A stretch of DNA of 64,000 bases from Rhipicephalus microplus. Lineage: Eukaryota > Arthropoda > Arachnida > Ixodida > Ixodidae. The position numbers and the translations under genes are program-made. The stretch lies in assembly GCF_043290135.1 (NCBI RefSeq), contig NC_134700.1, positions 163,871,772 through 163,935,771 of the forward strand. The letters are read 5' to 3'. Below are positions 24,963 through 37,680 of this stretch, piece after piece; within the stretch, counting starts at the first letter, position 1; each line of letters opens with the position of its first letter. Below the pieces are notes generated by a model. It saw only the letters and a list, made by a program, of their open reading frames with translations, made no database searches and had not been told where the DNA came from.

Positions 24963-26254
24963 GTGGACCGCACAAGTGCATCACAACTCTACACCCTGAC
25001 CAGCATCATGACAGCGCCATCAGCTGATCTTGACATCCTCATGTACACTGGATCAATGGACGACGGACCCGTACAGCACTGGTTCAACCTATTCGAGCTC
25101 TACGCCGCCGCTTCATCCTGGTCGGAACGGGAGATGGTTAAAGCTTCAGAGACTATGTGACTCGTAAGGCACTCAAATTTGACCTTACCCTACATATTCG
25201 ATAACAACGAATCGTGGTGAAAAATCAAAGAGATGATTGCCCGTTTTAACAACTACGACAAGGGCTTCCTCATTATCAACCGTCTGGCGACAATCTCACT
25301 CGGCCGTCACAGTCCACAATCTTTACTCAAGGGACATAGTTTTCCATCAGGTTTCTCTTCCCGAAAGTTGGCATTTCGAAAGTCGTCGCACCAACATATG
25401 ACACGAGACGTCGCTCACCCTACTGATGCACTTCAGACTTCGTCTCGCATTCATGGTCCACCACCTGGTTTTCTACGACACAATTTTTGAAAGGCTACTA
25501 ACGGTCACTCTTCGTGTCATAAGGACGCCTTGTTCATGGTAGACCTGCTGACGCATGGGGAAAATACCGAACAAAGCCATGACAATTCGAAGAGTGAAAA
25601 TCAGTCTTCACACATTGGAGCAGCTTGCTTTCCATCTCACACACTTGGCGCACCTCCTGGTTTTCTATCGCTCGGCTCTTTTGTCCCTCACAATGCTCAC
25701 CTCACGCCTCACACGCCCACTATGGTCGGGATAGAGCTGCGGAACTCGCAGGATACTCAGCCATGCCCTGCGGCTTCTATCCATATTCATTCGTCAGAAC
25801 AGCTCAGCTCGTTATTGCACGGAAAGACGGGCATTCAAAACTGAAATCTGACCAAACCACGCCTGTTGGGGTGTCACCGTCAAGTGCGAAGCCGCCTGAA
25901 AATCCAAACACAGAACGCTCGGAAGCACCATATCTCAGAGAGTGCCGGGTGCCAGAAGCCTCCGTAATGAACGGTGTCGCAGGTGCCAGTGATGTTCCTC
26001 CAGTGAAGTCTGTTCTGCCAACTTCACTGCACGAGAAGCATTGCAACAGCTACCAAGAGAGCACTACGTCAAGTTGCCAAGAAAAACATTGCCTTTTTCC
26101 AGAAGGGCTGCCACCTAAGAATTTTTCCAAACCCAGCAAGGCCAGCACAAGAAAATCAACCAGGTTAAGCGACATGCTATCCGTCGTGGACAACCACAGT
26201 CACCGAAAGACCGCTCGCAGCTCAAGGAAGGCCATTTGCAAGAGATTCAAGTGA
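24963..26254 (+). pseudogene. gag: Gag-like relic of the short-LTR retrotransposon
   Basis: The first block reads like the N-terminal part of an LTR-element Gag: a phrase of the type DDGPVQHWFNLFELYAAASS followed by W-S-E-R-E-M, then, after a frame change near 25135, YVTRKALKF and IFDNNESW with KIKEMIARFNNY. Downstream the frame changes repeatedly, and a PPGFL motif occurs twice (about 25460 and 25660). The last open part (to 26254) is Ser/Pro/Lys-rich and ends in a basic stretch. I see no protease, reverse transcriptase or zinc knuckle, so the element is a fragment. The Gag call rests on the first 300 bases; the remainder is assigned by continuity only. Confidence 0.5.
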
Positions 26255-26662
26255 AGCGTCGATAAATTCAATATATCTGTCTCGGAAAAAAGAGTACATT
26301 GGATTCACGACATTTTCGCGAAAAGAAACATCACACAAGTTTTCTCCAGCAGAGATCAAGACGGAGCCTATGATGAAAGCGATTGAAACAACAGGAGACA
26401 AAACAACACAAACGGCGTAAAAGCACACCCTGTTTTTCAGAAAGAAGCGGGCATCGCCCCGTTAGCCAAAAATTACGCAAACTGGCAGTTCCCCGTGCGT
26501 ACCATTCACGACAAAGAACATGACGTGTGAGAAACTCGAGCCATGAGTGCACCAAGGCGTTCCACACTCATTTATTCCTCGCAAGGATTGCTGTGTCATC
26601 ACCATTTTCTGCCTTCAAGCCGTACTTCTGTTGGCCAGTACGCAACAGTCAGCCTCGCCCAC
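26255..26662 (+). other. Possible further relic of the same element
   Basis: Broken open frames continue (for example KFSPAEIKTEPMMKAIETTG), with stops between them. No domain recognised. Confidence 0.25.
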
Positions 26663-26717
26663 CAGTTGGTTATCGGTGATACCCGCTGAAATTGCGGGTA
26701 TCACCGATAACCAACTG
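26663..26717. repeat. Perfect 24-bp inverted repeat, 7-nt loop
   Basis: The left arm (26663-26686) begins cagttggttatcggtgatac and the right arm (26694-26717) is its exact reverse complement; the loop is tgaaatt. No mismatches. It lies at the left edge of a LINE-type 3' tail. It is the second perfect short-loop palindrome in this window. Confidence 0.95.
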
Positions 26718-26955
26718 TTCCGTGCTGCCTTAGCTAATATTGTATATGCAGAAATATGTGATGTTTATTCTGTGTTTGTGTGACCACATTGTTGCGATAA
26801 TGCTAATTTGTTTTGTCTTTCCTTTTCCTTTTTATGTACACAACGTTTTTTTTGTAACCATGCTACCTCCTGTTATGCCTTCATTCTGTACCACTCCCCT
26901 CTGTAATGCCTCTGGCCCTGAGGGTATAATAAATACAATAAATAAATAATAAAAA
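26718..26955 (+). mobile_element. LINE 3' tail fragment
   Basis: The sequence ends 'ctctggccctgagggtataa' followed by an (AATA)n-type run, a 3' end typical of CR1/L2/RTE-like LINEs. There is no coding part; it is probably a severely 5'-truncated insertion. The clade is a guess. Confidence 0.45.
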
Positions 26956-28237
26956 ACCAGCACTTACCAGACTGCTGCACTCTCCTGTGAAGCTATAGCA
27001 GTGGAGAGACACGTCCGTAGAGCCAATGGGGACAGCAATTTGGAAGTGACAGTAGCGCCGTCTGGGTTTTGTAGGGAATCGTAAAGAAACTGCAAAATGA
27101 CTATTTTACTAATAAGTGAAAAACGTTTTGTTGCCTTCTACACATAAATATATTTTTGAATAAAATATAACTAAAAATATTGTTTTTATAATTTATAATT
27201 GCGTATGAAATTAAATAGGTTTCAAAAGTACCAGGGTGTTTCGATATGGCGGCTGGCCTTCTGCATAGCAGACGACGTCGTCATCGTCTGCTTCTGCGTC
27301 ATGGCTGACCCCCACTCGTTGTAGCAGCCCCCTTTCTCTATTTCTATCGTTTTCACATAGTACATTGCACAAACACTGGGCAACATAAGCTCATAAGTAT
27401 CTTGCATACTTACATTAGTATGTTGTGCTGCCGCATACAGGCCGAGCGAAATGACAACGATGGTCACACAAGCTTGCAACAATAAATAATTTTATTGCAA
27501 CTCAATCGATCGATGTTTACACAAAAGAAAGGCCACGTAAGTAACATTTTAGCACGCACAGCAGTGAACAATATATATGCATGCATCAGCGTCCATGTGC
27601 AAAGAAGGTATACGTACTACGCATAGCCCCAACGCAGATGCCCGGAGCACAGAAGCTATCCAGCGCTGGCTGATATATTCATCACACTGCACGAAACCTT
27701 CGCTGCAGTAAGTAAAGGCATACCACATACGTGCGCAATTTTTTGTAGCTCAAGACTTCGCATCAACTCGTTGACAGTATTAGGTAAACTTTCTGTAATT
27801 TGTATAAACATAACTACGTGCCTTTCACGAGCAGCGCGGCGAGACTGTTAGTTTCCTGGTCCGCACTGCCAACTAAAGTGCATCACTTTCCGATTTTCAA
27901 TGCTTTCGGACTTTGCATGCTTCTGAAAGTCTGAAATTAAATGAGGAACGGTTTTTTATGCTTACCATTCCGGAGTGTTACAAATAAAATTGTCGAAAAA
28001 AAGGCTTCGTTCGGTTTCGTTTACCTACGCGGCCAGGTGCGCTGTCGTCGTTTCGATGGTGGCGACTCCTCACGCTGCGGCCGCGAAGCTCGCAACAAGC
28101 CACGGGCCTGGCAATAGTGTGTTTACGGAACTTTCCTGGGATATGGAACGATTTCCCCTTTTTGGAAATGTGCACTTCTAAGCCGCGTATGTTCAGTTTT
28201 TGTTTCTGTTCATCTGACGCGACTTCTTTCAGGGGGA
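26956..28237. other. No firm gene; one signal-peptide-like open frame
   Basis: On the minus strand at 27222-27482 an 86-codon frame starts with a hydrophobic stretch (QACVTIVVISLGLYAAAQH) resembling a signal peptide or membrane segment, followed by a polar region with two Cys. It has no ATG before the hydrophobic stretch and an in-frame stop lies four codons upstream, so it could only be an internal exon. The rest of the interval shows nothing. Confidence 0.25.
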
Positions 28238-28338
28238 TGATGAATGGGAGACGAGGCCTGGCTCATACGCCATGTTTATGCCATTCTAACTTCTTCCTCA
28301 TCTACTTGTCCTAACCATCCCTGCTTTCTTACGTCACA
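28238..28338 (-). repeat. Short LTR, copy 2 (solo LTR)
   Basis: 101 bp; on the plus strand it starts TGATGAATGGG and ends ACGTCACA, with TG...CA ends. It shares its central block 'ctggctcatacgccatgttt' with the copies at 24767 and 52134. No gag, pol or polypurine tract is adjacent, so it is probably a solo LTR left by LTR-LTR recombination. I see no matching target duplication. Confidence 0.6.
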
Positions 28339-30845
28339 TACATATAGATATATAGGTCTTACTACGCAGGCCCTGATACTGTGGCAAAATATTTGAGACA
28401 GTTTAATCCATGTTTCCGCCATGGGACCAGCCTTCGCCTGGGGATGCTGTTTACGTGTGTGTATGTGCGTGCGACTGTGCCCCTATTTGGCGGGTATGTG
28501 CCACCACCTTCTAATAGTGATCCCAGGACACTTCGAGTAGCAAAACAGGTGATAACCTAGGTTAATACCTCTGACGAAACCTTTACAGATTGCACTCGAT
28601 CAATTATTCAATCGACCAATCAATCCATCGAATGATCAATCAAGTGAGCCATGCCCTTAAAAAAATTATTTATGTACGTCTTTGTGAATGCTTTTTTTTT
28701 CTAATTTAGAAAATTATCGGGTTTAGTTGTCCTCTACCTCGAGAGAGTGGTGGTATTTTAGAGGCTATGGTGTCGCGCTGCCATACAAGAAGTCGTGAAA
28801 TGGAATTTTGGTAGTGGCAAGCTCAATTGTACATGTGAAAAAAAAATCTGCATTCCCTCCAGGTTCTCGAAACTATTCTGGAGTACCGCCCCCTTGTCAC
28901 CACCACAGCCTGTCTATACATTTGTTTTGGATACGACAGAAATAATGCGCAATTCCTTTCAATATATTTGCTGTCGACGAAGCTATTTACGTATAAATGA
29001 AAAAAAAGGACTACGATCTCGTATTTATTATTAAAAAATTCAACAGTTAAGGCGTCATCGATAAAAAATAAAGTAGTAGACCTTATTTGTAAGTCGTCAC
29101 GTTCAAAAGACTCATAAGTTGGACTAAATTGCAATAACAAATAATTACGGTGGGACAATTGGAGATAAAACAAACAAAATACCTGGGTTTTTAACCATTT
29201 TCCTTATATGAATTGGCATGGTGAAATCCGTATTTTGCTGTCTTGCGTGAATTTTGCCATCGCCGATATTTCTTCATTCTAAAACTAAGTGCCAATCACC
29301 CTTGCCTTGTTTCTAATACACCGATCTCACCACAGCTGTGTAATTTACCGGGAACGTTACTCATGTGTTTCTTGGTTAATATAAAAATTACGTCTGTGTT
29401 AACCTTGCCTGCTTTTATTACGGTCTCTGTACTCAGTGTCATTTCCTTCCTTTATCATTTTTCGTATGTTAGCTGGGATACCATTTGCAAACCAATTCCC
29501 CGATCGATAGGAGAACAAATAACGCTTCATGTAGAACTAATGCTATTGGGACTACCGTCTGGCATATTTAGCTTTGATAACTATAAATTTGCTTCAAATA
29601 GTGTCATTTGCCTTTTTTGCGTGAACGTTATTTTATTTTCAGACCAATCAGTCTGTACTTTGCGTCAGATTTTCACTTTCTTATGATCCATGAGAGCGTG
29701 CCTAAAACACACCGTGTCGTAGTACGCGTGAGTGACGAAGCGTTTCGCTGATGCTTGCGTAACACAGTAAGGTTTCACAATGAAGCGTTAATTCGCGATT
29801 CAATAGGAAGGAAATTTCGCACAGGTTGTCTCAGGCACATTCAAGCGAGCAAGGCGACCATTTCGTTAATGGAGCGGAAAGTGGATAATAGCGTGGAATC
29901 TCACTCTTGAAGAACAGAAACTTTAGACTTTAGCTATTGTTCTTTCTGCTGTATTTTGTGTGTAAAGAATCAAACGTTTATTCTCAAAGCCTCCGCCGTT
30001 TTGTAGGGGTGGCTGCATTTGTCGACAGTAGTCGCCGAATAGATTTATATTTTAATGATAGAGCAAACTATTGTTTAAGCTAACTTTTAACGAAAGCCAC
30101 CGTGCACTCAGAATGAATGCCAACATGCCTTATATAACCACGAAGCCATTATTTGAAGAACAGGCGGATGGAAATATTACGCTTCAACCGAAAATGCCCA
30201 TGAGACCTCGACATCCGAGCATATGCTTCAGTGCCACCGCAAAATTGGCAACAAATAAAAGCAAGTGGTGTGAAACCACACACCGCAAGAATAAATTAAA
30301 TTGCTCATTCATCTCCTTTCACCTCACATCTCAAGGGGCCCTGCAACACCTCACGAATAAACAGTGAGTGCATTTATTATAGGAGTTTATTGCCGTGGGC
30401 AGTGTGGTACATTGCGCACACTTGACGACGCCCTGATCCGCAATGTAACTGCCACTCACTTATTGTAGACTTTCACGGCTTTACAACTAACCCGTCATCG
30501 CCAACTCCATGCAACAGGCCTCAGGCCACGCCGACTACCCGACTTTTACCGCTGGATCCATGGACCTCACCACTACTCATTATTCTATACACGTAGCGAA
30601 TTCGCATGTGTATTTTTGAATAAAAATTATTCTGTCTAAGAACACACTTTATAAAATCAAAGAGGAAACCGACCCCCACATGAATTATCAAAATCCGTAA
30701 AGTGCCAACGTACCTGCAGAGATATGTAGCATGCTGTTTATCTCTTCTCTCGTCCCTGCGAGCGCAATGCAAGCTAAGCATGGAGGAATAGCACGCGGGA
30801 AGGAGTTACGTCAAACGTGCGTCATGACCTTGAGCACTTTCTTTT
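28339..30845. other. No gene seen
   Basis: AT-rich. A 147-codon hydrophobic open frame at 29243-29686 (plus) starts with TTG, has no recognisable family and is within what AT-rich DNA can produce by chance. I do not call it a gene. Confidence 0.4.
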
Positions 30846-30849
30846 TTTA

Positions 30850-31540
30850 AGATGGTATTCTTTCTTGGCGACCTTCAGTGCAAAAATTTTGGTCTGTCTG
30901 TTTGTCCGCCCTTAACGGTACCCTACACGGCACTAAAGTGGCCAAGCGATACTCCAAATGGTCGACCCCATCCGCAGCGCCCACCAATATAGCTCAAGGT
31001 TCAGCGTTCATGCGAGTGTCAATTCAAAAGCAACTATCGCGCATATCTGAGGCACCATAACAACACGTCGATATTCTGTGTGTCTCTTAGCAAAAAAGGC
31101 ATACTTAAGTAATTATAAGGACCGCAGCGTTTATCACGCTGCGCTGACCAGGCAATGCTTGTACGAAAAGGCAAGCTTTTCCAACGCTTTGCTCAGACGA
31201 CACGGTGGTGGAACCTACCCGTCGTCTTGCGTTCTACACTTTCTCACCTCAGATACGGGCGCGCACGCCGCGCGCTTCATTTTCCAGGATAACTCCCAGA
31301 TAGTGCTCATGTCTCCCGTGTGATGCGACTTGATGCGCTCGTTCGCCTCCGCTGCATCTTCAACGCACTCTGACGCAGCGTCTGCAGAATACCATTCACC
31401 GATTTTCTTGTGCAGAACATCAAATAAACGTTTTGTTCACTCTCTCCAGACTCATGACTATCGTCTTGCGACGACATTTGCAGTGTAACATGCAGATACG
31501 GGGCCAATTTTTCAAAGCGTGCCTTACTTGCAGCGTTTCT
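30850..31540 (+). repeat. Dispersed repeat R, uninterrupted copy
   Basis: Matches, in inverse orientation, 14448-14525 and 13495-13816, which flank the MITE-like insertion. At the point corresponding to that insertion (about 31235) this copy runs on without a break ('cgtcttgcgttctacacttt'). No clear coding frame; class unknown. Confidence 0.6.
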
Positions 31541-33185
31541 GCGAACGCATGCACGGGTACAATGAATAAGAAAACAAACACTATTATATATGTTCAAGAA
31601 AAAAGAGGCGTTGGTAATGAAATGGTTTTGTCTAAGACGACAATAACATGAAGAAGACACAATAAAGGGGGGAAATCAGCCAATTGCGGTGAATAGCGGT
31701 ATATGGTGCGCACACTTGGCTACATGGCGTCACTTGTTAAAAGAAGAGAAACATTGTTTTCCATATTGTAGGATTAATCACGAACTCTAGGCAACAAATT
31801 GTGCCATAAAATTTGGTTCGCTGGTTCTTAAGAGCCTCGACTACCTATTGGCGGCGGTTTTCGACTGTGCTAAAAAGTGTTGCCGGGCCCATTTACCTAT
31901 TTCGTTTTTGTTTCCTAGGTTCACTCAAGGCTTACCGTCCTCAACTATCACCGACAGTGTCATTACCGAACTATTTATCTTTACTGTAGGAGGGAACCAT
32001 TTCCTGGTGTCCTTCGATCATCCCTGTCTCGCGGCAACTTTTACCGCTGATGCATGCAGGCTAGTTTATTTCACTGTGCCGTCCACTTCACGTAGTCTTC
32101 AGCTGTGCTTCATTTGTCTTGACAAATAGTGCGTAAGAGAAGTAGACCAGAATACGATGCCCCTGCAATATACATCGCATGAGGGCAAGGCTGCGCTCGT
32201 TTTGCCCCTTTTCCTCTCTCTCCATGGATGTAATCTACCAAGGTAGGAAATTCTGCATGGCCGTGAGCTGCTGAAGTTATGAATGTTGATAAATATTTAA
32301 AATAAACTTTGCCTAGATAAACTTGGTATGTCTTTTTATCAAAATGTTGCTCTATCTTGTGAACATGTTGCAATGCACACCTGCATCAGCATTTTATAGC
32401 AATGCTAGAAGACTTCAATCGCTTACTCACCCCCACCTCCCTCTCGGCATTCTCCGCCCCCCTGGGATGATGGGAGAGCTGCTCTTTGGCGTGAAGTATT
32501 GTGCTAGTGCAGGAAATCTCTGCGCTGCCTGATTTTCGCATCAGTTTTTCTGTTAATTAGTTTTACCGTTTGTTCACGTCAATGTTGTATACCTGTCCCG
32601 TCAGTAAACTGATCCTGGTACGCTATTATAAATTTAATTGTTCATTAATTTGATTTCACTTCTCACCTAAAGAAGCCCTTCAAGACTTTTCTAACTAGAC
32701 ACCGAAGGGCTTTATTGAAGGACTTTATTGCCGGGGCCCGTTTATGTAGACCTTCATAGGAGTACATATGTGATGCTCATAAAAATAAATAGCCTCCACT
32801 GCAACCGCAAGTTACGTTCTACGCACATATTTAAAAGTAGTTCCGAGACATGGCGTTGATCTGTGGTGGAATGCTGCGGTTGAATTCCTGCTGGAATCCT
32901 GATATTTATTTTGCGCATTCATCCGCTGACGCTGTCGATGTCATCTTTTTTCTTGACGCTCCGACGTTAAGAGCACGCATGTCTGTTTACCGCATTATCG
33001 GTATAATAATGAACTGGCACAGCCTAACAAGAAATGTTATTTGAGACAGGACAGAAGCGTAGGCATAGCCAGCGAGAACAGCGACAATGTCCAGTCCGAG
33101 CGCCGCGTTTTAGATCTGACGATGTGACTGACAAGGTTTGAAGACCCTCTACTTTTTCATTACATATTTCTCCCTCGCTGAAGAC
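31541..33185. other. No gene seen
   Basis: AT-rich; a small inverted pair 'aagcccttc ... gaagggctt' near 32672-32716 is the only structure noticed. Confidence 0.4.
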
Positions 33186-34030
33186 GGAGTCAAGTAGGTG
33201 TTCTAGGGTGTCGTGAGGACAAGTGGTTTGCGATACGGTTTGAGGCGATCCACGCGTACAATTTCGCGGCCTCGGCGACGCCGGTGCACAGTGGACGTGA
33301 TGGGTTTGATGAGGTAGTTGACGGCGGAAGTTTGCTCTATGACGTAATAGGGTCAACGGTACCTGCTACCAAACTTTCTAGAGGTACCTCGAGCACCAAT
33401 GGGAGGCACCCACAGCTGAACAAGAGAGTTGGGCGAAAAGTGGTAGTGGGACAGTTCGAAAAGTGGTATGGGGACCGTTCGTCGTCGTGACAAAATTTCT
33501 GTTGCCCTTGTTCTCGTGTTGTAAGGGTGCGAGCTAATTGCCGACATTCTTCCGCATATCGAGCAGCTTTGAAAACTGGCGTACCCTTGGATAAGTCGGG
33601 CCAGTAGGGGAGAATGGTGTCGATTGGTGTCGGTTGGAGATGACGGCTCGCGACCATAGAGTAAAAAGAATGGAGGGCATAGCGTCAGACTGAACAAAGG
33701 AGACTCAGCCAACGGAAGCGACGGCTAATACGGTCATACGTGCGCGATACTACTAGACGTCCGGCTGTGGGAGCGCATATGAACTTCAAGAAGAACCATT
33801 CGACGTAATTGTATTGGTTTTGCTCTAAGAAGTTCGGGCCCGTCTGGATGGAAGTTACGACAGCACAGGACACCATCCTGGAGATCGAATTGGCACACAG
33901 AGCCATCCTTGGGCGATGTCTGCAGGTGGTTGATGAGTGCTCGCCGCGAGACGTCGCTTCGAAGCTCGTCGGTGGTATTGTCGAAAAGAGCCAGAGAATA
34001 GACGCAATTGGTCGAGTTGTGCTTGGTTTC
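33186..34030 (-). pseudogene. pol: Ty3/Gypsy relic 3: integrase ends with core deleted
   Basis: Minus strand. From right to left there is an H2C2-region piece (TAGRLVVSRTYDRISRRFRW, near 33720-33790) and then, near 33690, a jump to the late integrase segment FFLLYGREPSSPTDT. Next comes a basic, degenerate C-terminal region ending REIVRVDRLKPYR near 33240. The DDE catalytic core that should lie between the first two pieces is missing, and stops and frame changes are common. The wording differs from Gypsy elements 1 and 2, so this is another lineage. The extent beyond 33.2 and 34.0 kb is uncertain; I saw no LTRs. Confidence 0.7.
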
Positions 34031-37000
34031 AATATATTCATCATTACACTAATATATGCCCTTTTTTATCGTCTGCAGTTCTGCCGCAAGTAAATATTCC
34101 CACCAACTTCGTTTTTCGTTAAGCACCTAAGATCGAATTTGCAAAGACAGACTGCTGTACCTAAGTATGTTTCCGCATTCGCTGGCTGCCTTCCCTGTAG
34201 ATACACTACATCAGGGTGGGCTTAGTGGCCTGTAAGACAGACTAAACTGACGTTGTCCCTCCCATTTAATATCTTATTGTGCATGCGTGTGTTCGGGCCT
34301 GCTTCTTATGACTGCTTTTCTTTTCACCTTTCTCCTCCAAGTGTAGAGAGCCAAACGATGAGCAAATCAGGTTAACTTCCTTGTCGCACTCTTTTATCGC
34401 CCTGCCTCTCTCTCTGCGAGAAATGTCCGAAAGTTTCACTTTCATAAAGATTCTTCTGTGCGCACTCATTATACTATAGGCCTAAAGATTCTATGGTGAG
34501 TACTTATTGTTGCATACGCCCAGTGGTTTCACTTTTTTAATGCGATCGCGTGTGTTTTCTTGCACATTAAGAGCACTCTCTTAGCATTTGCTGCAGGAAA
34601 CGTTATAGTTGCGCTAACATTCTTTTATTCAATGGAGCCACAGCTAGATGCCATTCCAACGCTTTCATATAGGTCCACCACAGCTTTTGCAGAGGCAGAC
34701 TTTCAATCTGCATAATGCCATATACGAAACGCCGGTACTGCCTCACATTCTTTCTTAGCTCTGTGCGTATTTTTTTCTCCTTAATGCATTCTGCTTTTCT
34801 TCAAGGCGAATGCTTGTAGTGCCACATTGGTTGCGGGCATTGAAACCACGCCGTGCGCCACGGAAACTCCGCAGCGTACAATGAGAAAAAAATAGCCGGG
34901 GTTCGAGACGAAATTCAGCCTAGATATTCATTGTGTTAGTGAAGGATTTTATGACAGAGCCACGTCAGTGCTTAAAACTACTGCGGAAAACGACACTATA
35001 CATGTGCCGTGTTGGACGAGGAGTCGCATTAACACTTGTATTATTGCGTGGCTGAAGTGTAGTCTCATAGTGTGAACAGCGTAATGGGTAGGTAATTTAA
35101 AGGTACTCACTCATTAAAAATGACTGAGGCAAAATTCATCTACCTGATTATGTCACATCAACACATGGAGTAGCAACGAAGTTGCCATTAATGGCTTACA
35201 CGGGCACTGAATAAAAACAATGCCTTGGTATATATTGCTGAACCGCACTCTGAGCACTCAAGCTCCATAAGCTTTGTGATAATAGGTTCATTAGTAGGAA
35301 GGAAATATCAAAGTTGAAGCTCCATTTCAAAATTCTGTACATCTCCGTGCATTACGTTAAAAACTTTGAGATGCATTTTTTTCGTGTTTTCCCCATATTG
35401 GCTCAATGAATTTCTTTGAAACTTTGTATGCTAGATCTAAGGCACTCAGAGAAAACAACGAACTTTAATTTCATTAAGTACAAGCTATGTAAGACCCGCT
35501 AGACGCCTTCCAATTCTACTACGTCACCATGTTTTGTGAGTCAATCTGGCAGTGGTCACCCAAATTTTCATTTCGCGCAGTTTCTCGATTAGTAATGTAA
35601 TTAGTAAGTAAGAGTAATGTTGCGATAAGAGTGGTGCTTTCAGGATTGCAAAATTGTATTTTACTAATAGGCGAAAAAACGTTTTGCTCTTTAGTATCAC
35701 TCTAAAGACGCGTTTTGGCCACTTCACTACTTTAACAAGTGATAACGAATTATGGCGCAAGCATGACTTTGAGCGTAAGCATGACTCTGCATGTATATGC
35801 TAACAATGAGGGTTGATTGAGCTAGAAGTGAGTAAGCTAGTGAAAGTTCTTTACTTGAATATACCACAAGCAAATTCACTTAGTATTGATTTATTTATTA
35901 GAGTGAACTGTGATAGCTAAATTACTTATCCATGGGTCATTAGCTAAAGTTGGACGTCGACATAAAATGAATGATAATCTAACCATATACTGGATGGCTT
36001 GCGTGGTTGATTGTTGTAATGACAATGGATAAGAGACACATTAAACTTCCTGTACTTCTTTTATGCCCCGATACGGAGAAAAATGTTAGAAAAACTCGTA
36101 ATAATGGATGAACTTTTTGTTACTACTTGAAATGCGTGCTTTCTTTGTTTTCTATTTTTTTAGCCCGGAGAAACATCTGGCGTCCCTTACTTTACACTCC
36201 GAAAACAAGGTCATCAAGGAAGAAGAATCAAGGTCGTTCAAGGAGGCGTTTTTGTCGATCTCCTATGCTTTTCAATAAGACCATGCTTCTTCACTAAAGC
36301 TCTTTCTTTTCGGTATTCACTGAATTATCCCGACGTGAAAGAAAAAAGAATTGCTGTGTACTAAAGTTTCTAATGTCACTCACCTAACTGACATTGCACA
36401 AACTCCGCCAAGTATGCGTGCGATGAAGACAATAAATGTTCGCAGTGAAATTAACAGACTAAGAATAAACAGATTAAGGAAACTATGCACCGTCATAAAT
36501 TACTCTGTTTCTACTAGTTCAAGTTGCAAATGAGGGCGCTGAAAAACTTAACTCGCTCTTTGAGCGAACTTGCTGACCTAGTGGTACCGCCTCTTCAGCT
36601 GCGTTAGGCAAACTCCTGCGAAGGGTTCATCTTCCTCTGCACTTTGAAGGATGCACGCCTCGCACCTCAGCGCGCCTGAGAAAACAATTTCCTCCGAGCG
36701 CATTACTAGTCAAACTTTCAAAGGAGGGCAAAAGCTACAGACATTTTAATAAAGTTTTCCAGTGGCATAGTCATTGAGCCAGCTGTTTTCTATACTTCGT
36801 TAAATTTGGCACCTTACCATCAATACAATAAGGTGTAACATCGAGCTTAAAGGTTACCGTTCCCCCCAAGCAGAAAAACAAATACTTGCCCGAGAAGCAA
36901 GCGAACCCCCAAATATGCTTTTGTGCGGTGAACTGCAGGAGTTTACCCATGACGGGTGCATCGAACAACGCAGCGCTTCAGAAACGCAAGATTATTCGAG

Positions 37001-37680
37001 AATCATCCTCTCATTTGAAGATACCGTAGCAGAAAGATACGAAAACAAATTTTCAGCACCGTCAGCTATAAAGAATATCCACCGGCTGTTACTCTCGCCT
37101 CGAAGTTCGGAATAGAAAGCTCAGTGCCCTGTGCGTGAAGCCTTGAAATATCACACGCCTCACTGCATCCGAGTATCCAAAGAAGTCTTTAGTATTGAGG
37201 TAAAAAGAACTTTTCCTTCGAGGCACCTCCTAGCAACAGCACGGGTTTTAGCACTGTTTTTTTTGTTTTGCAGCTAAGTATTTGCGCGTTGCTACTGATG
37301 TTCCTATTCATGCTTGACAGGTCAACTCAGGATACCGTAAGAGCACACTGCTTACAGTATACCGTAGTAACAAATAGCCAAAGCAATAGGGAAAGAGGGT
37401 GAGGCTGTGTACGTGTATTTGTATATACACTCCTACAAGCACCCACGATCATACTTAACGGATCTTTGAGCTCTGCCCTCTCCCCAAATACACAAATTTT
37501 CGCTGCAAAGAAAAATTCTAGCTACGTCCTTGGTACACTGTGTTAAAAAAAGGCCTTTATGGGGCGCCGTCTGCTCAGTAAGATATCAGTGGTGGGTAAG
37601 GATCAGTTGTGCGGAAGGAAAGAATGACGAAACAGCTTCACTTGAGTCAATAAAAAGCAAACAAATATTTATATATATAT
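34031..37680. other. No gene seen
   Basis: 3.6 kb of AT-rich sequence with short open frames only, ending in a TA-rich tract that adjoins the LTR of Gypsy element 2. Confidence 0.45.

Noticed and set aside
26663..26717. Intrinsic transcription terminator
   Set aside because: No U-run follows, and the context is eukaryotic.
29243..29686. 147-codon hydrophobic membrane protein
   Set aside because: Starts at TTG, AT-rich codons, no motif; chance open frame is adequate.
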